Below, piece after piece: positions 44,018 through 54,018 of a stretch of DNA of 64,000 nt (positions are counted from its first letter, which is position 1; each line of letters opens with the position of its first letter). The position numbers and the translations under genes were made by a program. Location: NCBI GenBank assembly GCA_004194705.1, contig SADC01000329.1, positions 496,001 through 560,000 of the forward strand. The letters are read 5' to 3'. The DNA comes from Ditylenchus dipsaci (lineage: Eukaryota > Nematoda > Chromadorea > Rhabditida > Anguinidae). The notes beneath the pieces were generated by a model. The model saw only the letters and a list, made by a program, of their open reading frames with translations. It searched no databases and was not told the DNA's origin.

Positions 44018-47012
44018 ATGCCTGCCACTATTGGCTTCTATAGAAAACTGTTGGTTGGATTCGTCCTTGCAGTTTTCTGGGCATCTTTCTTATCTGCACT
44101 GGGGATATTTGTGCTGGAATTGGCTGTTGGAAAGTTGGCCGTGCGAAAAAGCTGCGCAGTTGAAAAAACCTACCCAGGTGAATTTTTTATATATGATCTC
44201 TGATAAAAGCAGAGCTCCAAAACGTGCTTCATTTAAAGATTTTTTCGGAGCCCTGAATAATAGACAAGAGTCAATAAATATAACATTAATGAATTTTTAA
44301 CGTTTTTTATGTTACAGTGTCAATTCCAAAATTAGGTTGGTTTTTTATATTTTAAATTTTTCAAACAAAACTTTATAGATTTGTCAATTTCAGAGATTCA
44401 CGTGACTTTCACGGAGGATGAGGATATCGAGGATATGACAAGTAAGTGAATTTCTTGAAAAATGTAGGCTATATTTGTGAAAAATCACCCAGCCAGCCAG
44501 CTAACAACTAAACTGTGTAACAAAAGGCGTGCCTCTTTTTTTTCCGGCTATTTTCTGTTTCTTCATCGGCATTGGAATAGGAACTTTGTTCAGTTCAATC
44601 TTTTTGAAAACAGCAAATCAGACTGTAGACCAGTAGTAGACCTGTCGACCACTCATGACGATGCTGCAGGGCTTCGTGAAAGGACTTTAAAAAACTTAAT
44701 TTGTGCTTTCTAGATTTTTCAAATTCAACTTTGGATCGCTTGTCGGTGATAAAAATTTGAGCCCATAAATAACACTTTCTTATGCAATACATTTACAAAA
44801 TTTTGATTCTTTCCTAGGTTTTGCTAGGTTTGTGGTGAATTTACCAGTTTACTTTTTGAAGTCCAACTTTTTTGTTCTTTACAGCCGCACTGAAAAATTG
44901 TGTTTCAGGACCGGAAACTTGTCTCAGTTCTTAAAAACAAACAGACTTTGGAGCACCCTGTATACTTCCTATCCTATTAACCTTTTTCTCTTTTTTTACC
45001 CTCTTCCCTTTTCTCTTTTTTGTCATTTTTCTCATTTTCCCTCATTTGCCCTCATTTTCCCTCATTTTACGCCCTTATTTTTCCATTTTTTCTTTTTTAA
45101 CGGGTAAATTACCCTCATTTTACCCTTATTTTAACCTCTTTATTTTCTATATTTTGTTATTTTTGAAGAAATTACTTTTTTAATGTTTTTTCACATTTTT
45201 CTTCATTTTTACCCCTTTTTCTTCATTTTTACCCCTTTTCCTTCATTTTTACCCCTTTTCTTCATTTTTACCCCTTTTCCTTCATTTTTACCCCTTTTCT
45301 TTATTTTTTTACCCCTTTCCTTCATTTTTTACCCTTTTCCTTCATTTTTTACCCTTTTTCTTCATTTTTACCCCTTTTCCTTCATTTTTACCCCTTTTCT
45401 TTATTTTTTTACCCCTTTTCTTCATTTTTTACTTTATTTTTTTATGCTGTAGTTGTTGTGACTGTGCTGGGATTGACCTTCTGTTGACATTTGTTTTCGT
45501 GTTTAATCCATTATACGTTATCTTTGTAATCAATGAAAATTAAAGGATGAAGGAAGTCATATGGGTCACTATTATTTTCGTACCTTATTTTTTGAATGCA
45601 CATAAAATCTTGGACGTACAGGCTTGTGCAGGTTTATGTGTCGCAGGTGTTGGGTGTATCACCAACAGAGTCGAAATGGATCCTAGTTTCCTAAAAATAG
45701 ATGTAAACAGTCCCCTGATAGGTCATCTGAATTGCCCCGAAGCAAAAAATCCTGGATACACTATCTACACTTTGCTCTGGTCAACTATTTCATGCTCTCT
45801 AATATCTGTCCTTGTTAGTATTGTTACTAGCAACAAGCTGGCATCTCGCAGACGGCACAACGCAAGAGTCCGAAAAAATAGAGGTGGAACTGTAGAATCC
45901 ATTTACGCCTTAGAGACACTGCCAAAACTACCAACACCTCTACCCCCACCCACGTCCCCCGAAAAGGCAATGTTTTTGTGTAAAGTTACTTAGCGGTTGT
46001 GCTGTAGTTGTTGTGGCTTTGCTGGGATTGACGCTTCTGTTGACATTTTTGCTGGACACTGGTATATTTTGTAACCAAAAAAACCAAAAATTTTGTATAT
46101 TTTGGACAAAATGGGATGTAGATCCAATTAATATTTAAAATATGTTAACATATCTATTTAAGCCGAAGCTCCGCAAACCTCGGATACCGGAAATGGGACA
46201 GGTAGCTTTTTGTGACTTTTTCTTTTCGTTGTTTGAATATAATTTACTTTTCAGGCGTGGGTGGAATTGTGGCAGGTGGATTTTTGTCATCTTTTCTTTG
46301 CTTCAAAATATTTTACTTTTTAGGCATGGGTGGAAAAAGACGAGCCAGATCAGCTCGCATCCAGCAGCACGGCCAGCCATCCAACTATGAACGTCAGGCA
46401 CAGCAAGCTACCACCATAACTTCCACCAGCCAGCCAACAGCTCCAGCCAATCAGTTCGACAGCAAAGGTAAAATTTTCAATTTGTAGAGTAACTCAACTT
46501 TTTGGGGAAAGCCTGAATTGGTCTTGATTGAGGCTTAACACTCTTTAATATAAAATTTAAGACTACGTGCTCAGTCGACAGAAGCGCAGGCGTGGGAGAG
46601 GCGGTGGAAGTCGAGGAAGTAGTAATGGACGTGACGGCAGCCGAGACGATGTGGATTCTCGCCATGATGACAGTGAGAGCAGAGCTGATAGCCGTGCTGA
46701 CTCAGACGGAGGCAAGAAGAGCGGATGGTTGAAAACTACGGCTAGCAGCATTGGCGGGGCGGTGGCCGGCTGGGGAATATTTGATGGTTTACCCCGTCTA
46801 CGGGCAAGTTTTTCAAAGTCGGTTGAGTTTGAGTGACCATAACTTTTTAGGCATGGCTGATGGAAAATGCGGGGGCTGTTGGGTGGGGCATAATCGCCGC
46901 TATGGGAGCTTTGGGGTCAAGTGCTCTCATTTGTGGAGCCTGCTGCATTGGCTGGTACTCCAAGCTCCGCGGGCAGTTGAGTGTGTACGAGCACCAAAAC
47001 AGACAGCGATAG
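44018..47012 (+). CDS. Orphan multi-span membrane protein gene with micro-exons
   Basis: Nine exons join without a stop: 44018-44177, 44318-44335, 44394-44441, 46008-46061, 46163-46201, 46255-46275, 46324-46467, 46562-46803, 46851-47012. Seven consecutive junctions are phase 1. The product is about 295 residues: TM1 (LLVGFVLAVFWASFLSALGI), an acidic stretch (TFTEDEDIEDMT), TM2 (VVALLGLTLLLTFLLDT), a Gly-rich segment (GVGGIVAGG), a basic and Ser/Gln-rich part, an Arg/Asp/Ser-rich part (RRRGRGGG, DSRHDDSESRADS), then GGAVAGWGIFD and a last hydrophobic segment (GWGIIAAMGALGSSALICGA) with a basic tail. The last intron is 47 nt and of GC-AG type (CGG|gcaagt). No known family was recognised. The internal join over the 1.6-kb intron is supported only by phase and by the TM exon. 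Confidence 0.6.
44318..44335 (+). CDS. Orphan membrane gene micro-exon (18 nt)
   Basis: Acceptor tgttacag, donor gttggt; completes Val and adds SIPKL. Phase 1 on both sides, fitting the exons at 44018 and 44394. Confidence 0.5.
   Translation, partial: CQFQN
44990..45440 (+). repeat. Pyrimidine minisatellite, about 19-nt unit
   Basis: From 45190 to 45440 the unit ttcatttttacccctttt(cc) repeats about a dozen times; 44990-45110 has related ctcattttccctcatt repeats. It lies directly before the acceptor-like ctgtag at 45452, so it forms an exceptionally long polypyrimidine tract. Confidence 0.85.
45446..45492 (+). pseudogene. Decayed copy of the TM2 exon
   Basis: gctgtagttgttgtgactgt... repeats 46001-46047 with a one-base deletion (ttgacc-ttctg versus ttgacgcttctg), which brings a TGA into frame. 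The two copies flank the ORF at 45547-45993. Confidence 0.7.
45547..45993 (+). CDS. Intronless secreted/membrane ORF nested in the orphan gene
   Basis: 148 codons from ATG to TAG. N-terminal signal peptide (KEVIWVTIIFVPYFLNAHK), a Cys-containing ectodomain of about 55 residues (CAGLCVAGVGC, GHLNCPEAKNPG), one TM helix (TIYTLLWSTISCSLISVLVS), a basic stop-transfer (RRRHNARVRKNR) and a Pro-rich cytoplasmic tail (LPTPLPPPTSP). This type I topology is too orderly for chance. It lies between a decayed and an intact copy of the host gene TM2 exon, on the same strand. It could be a nested gene or an alternative first or last exon. No family recognised. Confidence 0.6.
   Translation: MKEVIWVTIIFVPYFLNAHKILDVQACAGLCVAGVGCITNRVEMDPSFLKIDVNSPLIGHLNCPEAKNPGYTIYTLLWSTISCSLISVLVSIVTSNKLASRRRHNARVRKNRGGTVESIYALETLPKLPTPLPPPTSPEKAMFLCKVT
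46276..46323 (+). other. 48-nt optional intron or coding TM segment
   Basis: gtggat...ctttttag has GT-AG ends and the size of neighbouring introns, but it is 48 nt (divisible by 3) and stop-free. If retained, it adds a hydrophobic FLSSFLCFKIFYFL segment just before the basic KRRAR, making another TM helix. Confidence 0.55.
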
Positions 47013-47073
47013 AGTTAAAATGTAATATTTTTTGTTTGTTTCCCTAGGCATGAAAATTTTCAATCATTTTCCT

Positions 47074-47699
47074 TTATGTCCATTATAGTTATATTGACAC
47101 TGTGATTACGGTGATCATGGTCACCTTCAAAACAACAGGGGGGGGCCAAGGCAATTTTCAACAAAAAACATTAGGGAGACCAAGGCATAAAATTTGGCGT
47201 GCTAAATTGAACAGAGTCTATTTTCCACTTTTCTTACCATTTCCATCCTTGGCTGACTCTCGTCGCTGAATCTGCTTAGGAAGCAGATACAGCGACGAGA
47301 GTCAGGCAAGGATGGAAATGGTAAGAAAAGTGGAAAATCGAATTCTTTCGAATTTTTTCGTTTAGTGATAATTCGGCCCTATCCAACAAAGGGGGGGGGT
47401 GGTTTCGCCTTAGTCCCCCTGTTGAACTTCTTTCGTTATTTTTAGGCTTAAGTTTGGGCAAGGGTAGGCCAGCGTATGTTGGGAAGGACTCAAACATCAG
47501 TCGAAATATGTTTGAGTCTTTCCTAACATACGCTGGCCTCCGCTTAAACCTGAAGCCTAAAAAATACCAAAAAGAGTTCAACGGGGGGACCAAGGCAAAA
47601 AGCCCTTCTTTGTTGGATAGGGCCAGTAATTCTATCAATTTTCAATCAGTTTCCTGTATTAAAATCAAAAGAGCACATTACAAAATTTTTATTAAATAT
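47074..47699. repeat. Inverted-duplication spacer with ccaaggcaaa-type ends
   Basis: gggggaccaaggcaaaaag (about 47585) mirrors ttcgccttagtccccctgtt (about 47405), and a palindrome (gaaaggactcaaacat... / gtttgagtctttcctaac) lies between them. This looks like an element of the dispersed ccaaggcaaa family. Confidence 0.55.
47222..47335. repeat. Palindrome in the inverted-duplication spacer
   Basis: ttttccacttttcttaccat and catccttgg-ctgactctcg are mirrored about a short centre ctgcttaggaagcag. It is framed by two ccaaggca-motifs. Confidence 0.8.
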
Positions 47700-48208
47700 A
47701 GGAAAATGATTGAAAATTTTTCATGCCTAGGGAAACAAACAAAAAATATTACATTTTAACTCTATCGCTGTCTGTTTTGGTGCTCGTACACACTCAACTG
47801 CCCGCGGAGCTTGGAGTACCAGCCAATGCAGCAGGCTCCACAAATGAGAGCACTTGACCCCAAAGCTCCATAGCGGCGATTATGCCCACCCAACAGCCCC
47901 CGCATTTTCCATCAGCCATGCCTAAAAAGTTATGGTCACTCAAACTCAACCGACTTTGAAAAACTTGCCCGTAGACGGGGGAAACCATCAAATATTCCCC
48001 AGCCGGCCACCGCCCGCCAATGCTGCTAGCCGTAGTTTTCAACATCCGCTCTTCTTGCCTCCGTCTGAGTCAGCACGGCTATCAGCTCTGCTCTCACTGT
48101 CATCATGGCGAGAATCCACATCGTCTCGGCTGCCGTCACGTCCATTACTACTTCCTCGACTTCCACCGCCTCTCCCACGCCTGCGCTTCTGTCGACTGAG
48201 CACGTAGT
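47700..48208 (-). pseudogene. Inverted, frameshifted copy of the orphan gene last exons
   Basis: Reverse complement of 46563-47073. The Arg/Asp/Ser-rich stretch is still readable (RRGRGGGSRGSSNGRD), but single-base losses at GGATG-TTG, GGCGGG-CGG, GGTGGG-CAT and ATGG-AGC destroy the frame. Either a decayed copy or an uncorrected assembly of an identical one. Confidence 0.8.
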
Positions 48209-49018
48209 GGTACCGCTTTTAAAATATTCTCATCGGCGACGGGCATTCCCCTTTAAACTATTTTTTCTGGGGTTTTTTGACAGCCTTGTCCGAAAAATTG
48301 AAAGTATTTTATCTTTCCAGTTATTTTTGTAAATCGATTTATTAAGATATTCGATATTCTCGATATCATCAAATTTATGGAAATTTTTTAAAACGAATAG
48401 ATAATTGGACTCCTAACGATTTGTTTAATCAGACCGCCAGATCAAAGTAGGTACAAAAGAAGTCAGAGTCATCAGGCGGTCGTACTTGAAGCGGTGGGTA
48501 AAATATAAGCCTCAGAAAACTCAGATACATTTAGAGGTCCCTAATATTTCTGTTGCAAAAATTTTTATCTGTATGTTACCTTCCTCCCATAGCATTGTAA
48601 AATATTTTTTGTGGCTGCCAGTGCTTTCAATAACTTTTACTGAACAATCCTGAACCTTTTTTTTGATCCAGTCCAGTATGTCTCTAATGTTATTGATATT
48701 GTCTAATAAGTTAGCTTGTTCTTCATGAACCACTACCCTTCCTTCCTCATACACCAGTTGCTTTCAGTCTTGTTTATTACAATTTACCTGATTCAACCCT
48801 AGCTAATAATAATCACATATCTGCTTTTTGTGTCGGAACAACAAAAAATTATTATTAAGCTATTTGTGCAATTTCTAGGCTAGTTGTTAACATTTAGATA
48901 TTGTATAGTTAATACACGCTTTCTTAGTCATGGATAGGTCATTTTTGTGTACTACTTTTGCAATAAATCGTTTTTTATAGATAATTTTTTTTTCAAAATA
49001 ACTCACATTAAAGAGATG
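48207..49018 (+). repeat. Copy of 30773-31592 abutting the inverted duplication
   Basis: Direct duplicate of the region downstream of the receptor gene. The junction with the inverted arm lies at cacgtag|tggtacc; the other end passes through a short bridge (49019-49038) into the 101-bp segment 49039-49139. Confidence 0.88.
48521..48760 (-). CDS. Intact copy of the last exon of the 31-35 kb minus-strand gene
   Basis: 80 codons after acceptor tgaaag: QLVYEEGRVVVHEEQANLLD, NINNIRDILDWIKKK, YFTMLWEEGNIQIKIFATEI, stop. Phase 0 entry. Unlike the copy at 31095-31332, it has no indels. It lacks the upstream exons here. Confidence 0.5.
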   Translation of the reverse strand, partial: QLVYEEGRVVVHEEQANLLDNINNIRDILDWIKKKVQDCSVKVIESTGSHKKYFTMLWEEGNIQIKIFATEILGTSKCI

Positions 49019-49139
49019 TAGTTCATGTACATTATGTGCATTATGTAGTTCTATATTCCTTCATCTGATTTTTTGCAATCTATATATTCTTTTTGTAGAA
49101 TAATGTCTCTTCTTTTGGGTCACGATTCTCTTCGTCAAA

Positions 49140-50159
49140 TCCTAGTGTGAACCTTTGCGCTATGGCACGACAAAAATTAGCATAGATCGACGCAAAGTAT
49201 AGTGAACAGGACGAAAAATAAGGTACGGTTTCATGCTAGACAGAGCATGCGACTCGCGAACCGTACACATAGGAAGTCGTCATACGGACGCACAAACTAC
49301 ACCTAAGTGACTTTTGTGACCTCTAAAGGCTTAATTAATTTCTATCTGAAATAAAATTTGCGGATGAATAATTTTCTTTCAAAGAAAACAGAAATTAACA
49401 GGGGGGACCAAGGCAAAATTTGCACCGGATTCTCCATTAGTGCCATTGTGTCATTTTTCCAAAACGATTTTTTTGACTAGTTTGACTAGTCATGTTGAAT
49501 GCAAAACTCGATAAGCCGACACCTTTGTCTTGAAATGAATTTCAAACCTCTTTAAACCGGCACCCGATAAACCGCCACCCTTGATAATTCGACACTCTAA
49601 GGTCGGTCCCTAGGGGTGCCGGCTTATCGAGGTTTGACTGTATATACATTTTTGATCAAGAGTCTTGCTCGGAATTATGTCTAAGGAAAGTGAGTCCGCG
49701 CAACATTAATCGCCCCTTCGGGGGCGCAGGGGGCTTGGGGGCTTGGAGTTGAGATGCGCACACCACATGCCTTAGACACAAATCACTCGAAAGTGACTCT
49801 GGATGCATGAAAAAACATGCATACCAGAGTTATTTATGCGGTAGGCCCAGTATTCAAAACTATGTTCAACATCTTCCTTTTGGCCCCAAAAATTGACCGC
49901 TTTTTGGTCAATTTCCACCCAAATACAGACCTAAATCCATATAAGAATGGTCAATGGGTGATTTTGGGTGGTCCCAAAACTCAATTCTTTATTGACCAGA
50001 ACTTAAAAACAATGCTTTTTTAAGCTCCTGAGGCCATTTTAGGTCGATATAGGGTGTTTGGAAACACTTTTAAATAAAGTTGATTTGGGAGAGGGGGTTT
50101 ATAACCAACTAGCGCCAAATTTCTTTCGAAAATTTGTTTCAACCCTTACTGTATTCCAG
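49140..50159. other. Repeat debris, no gene
   Basis: Contains a truncated pogo-like element ending ggcttatcgaggtttgactg at 49640, the gatgcgcaca / cttagacacaaatcactcg repeat (49665-49890) and a block (49890-50110) that is a diverged inverted relative of 41575-41700 (gtttgattt-tgggagaggggg). Confidence 0.5.
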
Positions 50160-50311
50160 TCAAAAATTTCCAACCAGCCTTGGCGGACTTTTGCCAATCG
50201 TATATGTCAGCGAATCGCGTTTTGGACAATATAATGCTTCAGCCAGTCAATTTTCAACCTATGTGACATTTGAACCAACCATTTTTTTAAATTATGGAAT
50301 AAATTCAATAG
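50160..50311 (+). CDS. Isolated candidate exon
   Basis: Acceptor tgtattccag, donor g|gtgaat; frame QKFPTSLGGLLPIVYVSESR, GQYNASASQFSTYVTFEPTI. The composition is protein-like, but no neighbouring exon was found. Low confidence. Confidence 0.22.
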
Positions 50312-51112
50312 GTGAATAGGTGAATTTGAATATTGCATTACTTGCTCAAGTATTATATTGGCCAAATCCCACTGGCTTAAGCCAAAAAAAGTTGGCCAAC
50401 TTCTCTCTTCACCGGTAAATCTTCCTCTGCTCCTTCATTGCATAGGGATAAGTTAATTTTACAAAAAAAAAACAATAAACGCAGATTTTTGTTGTTCGTG
50501 ATCGATTTATTTTTCTAGTGGCAGTTTAATGACATGAAACACGACGGCCCTGCAAAAGCTTTGACAATAGCGCTAACTTCTTAAAATGGGATTATTCATG
50601 AGATGCGCACTTTAAGATTTAATGAAGTAATCAAAGATATTACTAAAAAAGTTGTCGCTATGCGAACCTCATTTTAAAGATTGAGCCCTTGTTATTATTC
50701 TCTTGTTATTATTTTTTAATTTTAAAAGTGGAAAATCGAAAAAGGGATGTATATTATATGTTTTATAATTATAAAAACTTGCATCAGTGGAAAAGTAAGT
50801 GGGTAGATCTGGCAAAGGCACTTCTTCCGCAATCGCTTTGCTAGCAACTAAATAATTTTTCTAATTAAAAACAAGGAATGAAAGCTTGCCAATGCTTATT
50901 TTGTAGACAAGAGTCTTAAACAATGTTCTTAAATTCCCGCTTTGGTGTGCTGTTATCACAGAATCCGATATGCTCAAAAACATTTGATTGATAGATTGAT
51001 CATGATGAAAAAATAAAAAGTTGGTTGTCCTCCTCCAAAATCAGGATGCAAATGTTCATGTTGGATTCCTAAAAAATATTTATTGAAAATTTACTAGAAA
51101 CAATTAATTAAT
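50312..51112. other. No gene recognised
   Basis: AT-rich unique-looking sequence without convincing ORFs or repeats. Confidence 0.4.
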
Positions 51113-51847
51113 GGCCTGTTCACAAAATGAGAGTGAGAGTGAGGGTAAGTTGTCATTGTGAACACCCTTACTCTCACTCTCACTCCCACTCTCAGGTGTT
51201 CACAATGCATTTTTCCATTTTGCATTTAACTTGTCATTTCAATATTTTATTTTTTGAGTTTGTTCATGCATTCATTTCTCCCTATCCAAACCACGATTCA
51301 TAGTTGTCTAAATTGTTCTGATATCTTTTTTAAACTCCAAGAGAGCAAAGATGCCATCCTTTCCCAACAGTTTATTTGAATCCAATAAACTGACTGAGCC
51401 AATGGGGAGAATTCAACAGTCAGTGTGTACACGGTTTTCAAAGCGTCTAAAATAACGTTCTCAACACAATCTGCGTGAAGGTAAAGGGAAATTTAGAATT
51501 GCGTGAGCTCTCCATTTCCAGAAAATCGTCATGGCGTCCCCGTCTTTCATCTCTTCGTCCTCAACTTAGTCCAAAGGAGAAGGATACGATTGGTGTCTTA
51601 AACTACTTCAGCTTTTTTGCCTATTAAAATTCAAATGTAGTTTGTTTTTCACAATATCTGGTCGCAATCTATGATATTATGAACAAATTTCAAAAATAAA
51701 ATATTCAAGTAATTAGTTAAATGCAAATAGAAAAAAGCATTGTGAACACCGAGAGTGAGAATGAAAGTAAGAGTTTAGGGTGCTCACAATGACAACTTAC
51801 TCTCACTCTCACTCCCACTCTCACTCTCAGAATGTGAACAGGACATA
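51113..51847. mobile_element. Foldback element with gagagtgagagtgag termini
   Basis: cctgttcacaaaatgagagt at left is mirrored by gagtgag... tgtgaacagg at right (ending about 51842). Both arms also carry gtaagttgtcattgtgaaca and gtgttcacaatgc in mirrored order, about 120 bp per arm. The interior (51245-51715) shows no transposase. Confidence 0.75.
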
Positions 51848-52191
51848 AGCAATTTATAATATCAAAGTTTGGCTAAACTACACCCTTTATGCCTAGGCTG
51901 AAAATTAGTTTTAATTACTTTTAAGACAAGGTCTACAACTCAAAATTTTGAAAAAAAAATAACTTACAAGAAAACCATTTGAACTTCAAACTCGAATTCG
52001 AATATGCTATTAATCTATCTTTTAGAGCATAGTCGAAGACTCATAAAATTGCTTTAGTTCCCTGTGGATTTTCAAAAATATATTTGACTGTAGTTTAGCC
52101 CTGATATGGTGGCATATCTAAAAGCTCGTTCCCTTGCATGTTTGGACATTTTTTGAATTTTTTTTAAAAATAGAGTCAGTCTCATCTGGAG

Positions 52192-52650
52192 AGGGATGAT
52201 TGCGGCTAGCCGCAGCCACAACGCGGCCAGCCGCACCAATTTTCAGAAAATAGCCGCAGTCGCATAGCCGCAGCAACATGTTTGAAATGGCCGCAATCCG
52301 CAGCCGCAATTTGTGCTCAGCCGCACTTAATATTTCAGAAATAACACTCCTTTAAGGACTATAATTGTTGATGAAAATTGAAATTTGGCAAGTTTAAATG
52401 CGCGCGGGACACTTCTCTTTCGTCTCGCACTCTACTCTTTGGAGTTATTTCGAGTGACTCAAAAGTAGAGGTGATTGCAGCTGGCGGCTAGCCGCAGAAG
52501 CAAAGCGGCTAGCCGCACTAATTTTCAGAAAATAGCCGCAGCTGCGTAGCCGCAGCAACATTTTTGAAATAGCCGCAAGCCGCAGCCGCACTTCATTTTG
52601 TGTAAAAAGCCGCAGCCGCACAGCCGCAAATACCAAAACCATCATCCCTA
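52192..52650. mobile_element. hAT-like element with agccgca repeats
   Basis: 8-bp duplication ATCTGGAG (52184-52191 and 52651-52658). Ends agggatgattgcggctagcc and ggctttttacac...atcatcccta are inverted. Both sides are packed with agccgca / tgcggct repeats. No transposase. Confidence 0.82.
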
Positions 52651-53560
52651 ATCTGGAGGTCAAACTTTTGGGGTGTCACTGTACGGATACTTGACTGTAA
52701 AAAATATTTTTTGAAAATACACAAGGAGCACCAAGTCAATTTTTGGCCTATTTCGACATGCTTCTTGATTTTCAGATCTGATTTTGGTTCTTTTTCGTTA
52801 TCGGGATTACCTCTAATAAGGTACTAGCTCTATCGGTTCTTTTTGGTTTCGATCATGGTGACTACAGGGTTAGTCATAAAAACACGGACATTTTTGAAAA
52901 AATTGCGTGCTTCTTTCCCATCGATTTCCCCTGGAAAATCGATGAAAGTGATTAAGCTACCTGGGAGCTCTTCGATTTAAAAAAAACAACTTCCAAATAG
53001 AAATATAACCCTTCACACTAACAAACAGCAATGAAAAGAAATGCGAACACAAATTTCATGTTAAAATTTTGAACTGAATTCTTTCAGAAAATGTCCTATT
53101 TTTTTGACTAACCCTGTAAGATGATCAACCATTTTTTATTCTAATGTCAACCATTTTAATGTCAACCATTTTTTATTCTGATTATGGTGATTAGAATCAC
53201 CTTAATCACCATCATTAGAACCGATAGAGGTAGTATTTAATGAGAGGTACTCATGATAAGAAAAAAGAACCCTGATTTATTGTCTGTTTGGCAAAATATT
53301 GAAATTTCTTATAGTGCATTGACTATGCTCTACAAGATGGCATTTATATAATATTTGAATTCGAATTTACAGTTCGAACGGTTCCCTCGTTGGACAAACA
53401 AAAGTATAATTTGGTCATTTTTGTCAAAAAAAAAACCCAGTAATTATTTATACAGTGATTATTGATTTTTCAGCATCGATTTTTGTTGCTTAGAAATAAT
53501 TTTAAACTTTGGCCGATTTGACCAGAAAACTCACAGCTTTTAGAGACTGCCTTACACTTA
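52651..53560. other. No gene recognised
   Basis: Two inverted short blocks (aatcaccttaatcaccat; ggtagtatttaatgagaggt and cctctaataaggtactagct) at 52800-52870 and 53185-53250 suggest an old foldback. Otherwise featureless AT-rich DNA. Confidence 0.4.
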
Positions 53561-53778
53561 CCGTATTTTACCTATTAATCCCCTACTCTCTAATAATGCC
53601 TCACCCGACCGACCTATATCTCAGCCTAGAGCAAAAATTTCGCAAGTTAGCACGAGCTCTCCTGAGCTCAGATTTCAGATAGTTCAGATTTTGTTGAGTA
53701 CCCATAAATCTCAAAATTTTCCGATTTTTAGGGGTTGAAATATAATCTTCTATGAGGGTTTGATAAAAAAAAATACGG
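53561..53778. mobile_element. CCGTATTTT-ended TA element
   Basis: Left end ccgtattttacctattaatc after TA, right end aaaaaaaaatacgg before TA; 218 bp, non-coding. Confidence 0.65.
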
Positions 53779-53791
53779 TAGTGCAAACATT

Positions 53792-54018
53792 TTAACCTTT
53801 TAAAGTGTAGTATGTGATATTAAGACTGTCAAGCTCCATTTTTAAAATCATCCATCCAGTCTGCTTCTTTCCCACTTCCAATTCTAGCATATAAAAATAT
53901 TTTGCACACGGTGATAGCTTGAAACTCAAGGCAGCACTGAAGGAGACATCAATAAAGCCTAAGTTTTCTTCAATCACAGGATGTTTGGATGTGTCTACAC
54001 GAAAGATGAGTGTATCCT
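53792..54018 (-). CDS. Exon of an unrecognised minus-strand gene (probably last)
   Basis: After acceptor taatttacag the frame DTLIFRVDTSKHPVIEENLG, FIDVSFSAALSFKLSPCAKY, WMILKMELDSLN runs to TAA at 53792. The alternating hydrophobic pattern suggests beta structure. It enters in phase 0, which fits the exon at 55681-55783 leaving in phase 0. Family not recognised. Confidence 0.45.

Larger units (their letters stand above)
46563..48208. repeat. Large inverted duplication (arms 46563-47073 and 47700-48208)
   Basis: The last two exons of the orphan gene and about 60 nt of 3' flank are repeated as a reverse complement. The right arm differs by one substitution and about four single-G losses, all in G runs, which break its reading frame. 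The right arm stops exactly at the exon start (ctacgtgctcag). The 626-bp spacer holds two further palindromes (47222-47335, 47455-47545). Confidence 0.88.

Noticed and set aside
45183..45452. 89-codon ORF of Phe/Pro/Leu repeats
   Set aside because: It is the translation of the pyrimidine minisatellite, not a protein.
46751..47047. ORF in an alternative frame over the last exon of the orphan gene
   Set aside because: The other frame gives a clear hydrophobic helix with a basic tail and a stop, and fits the splice phase; this one is a shadow.
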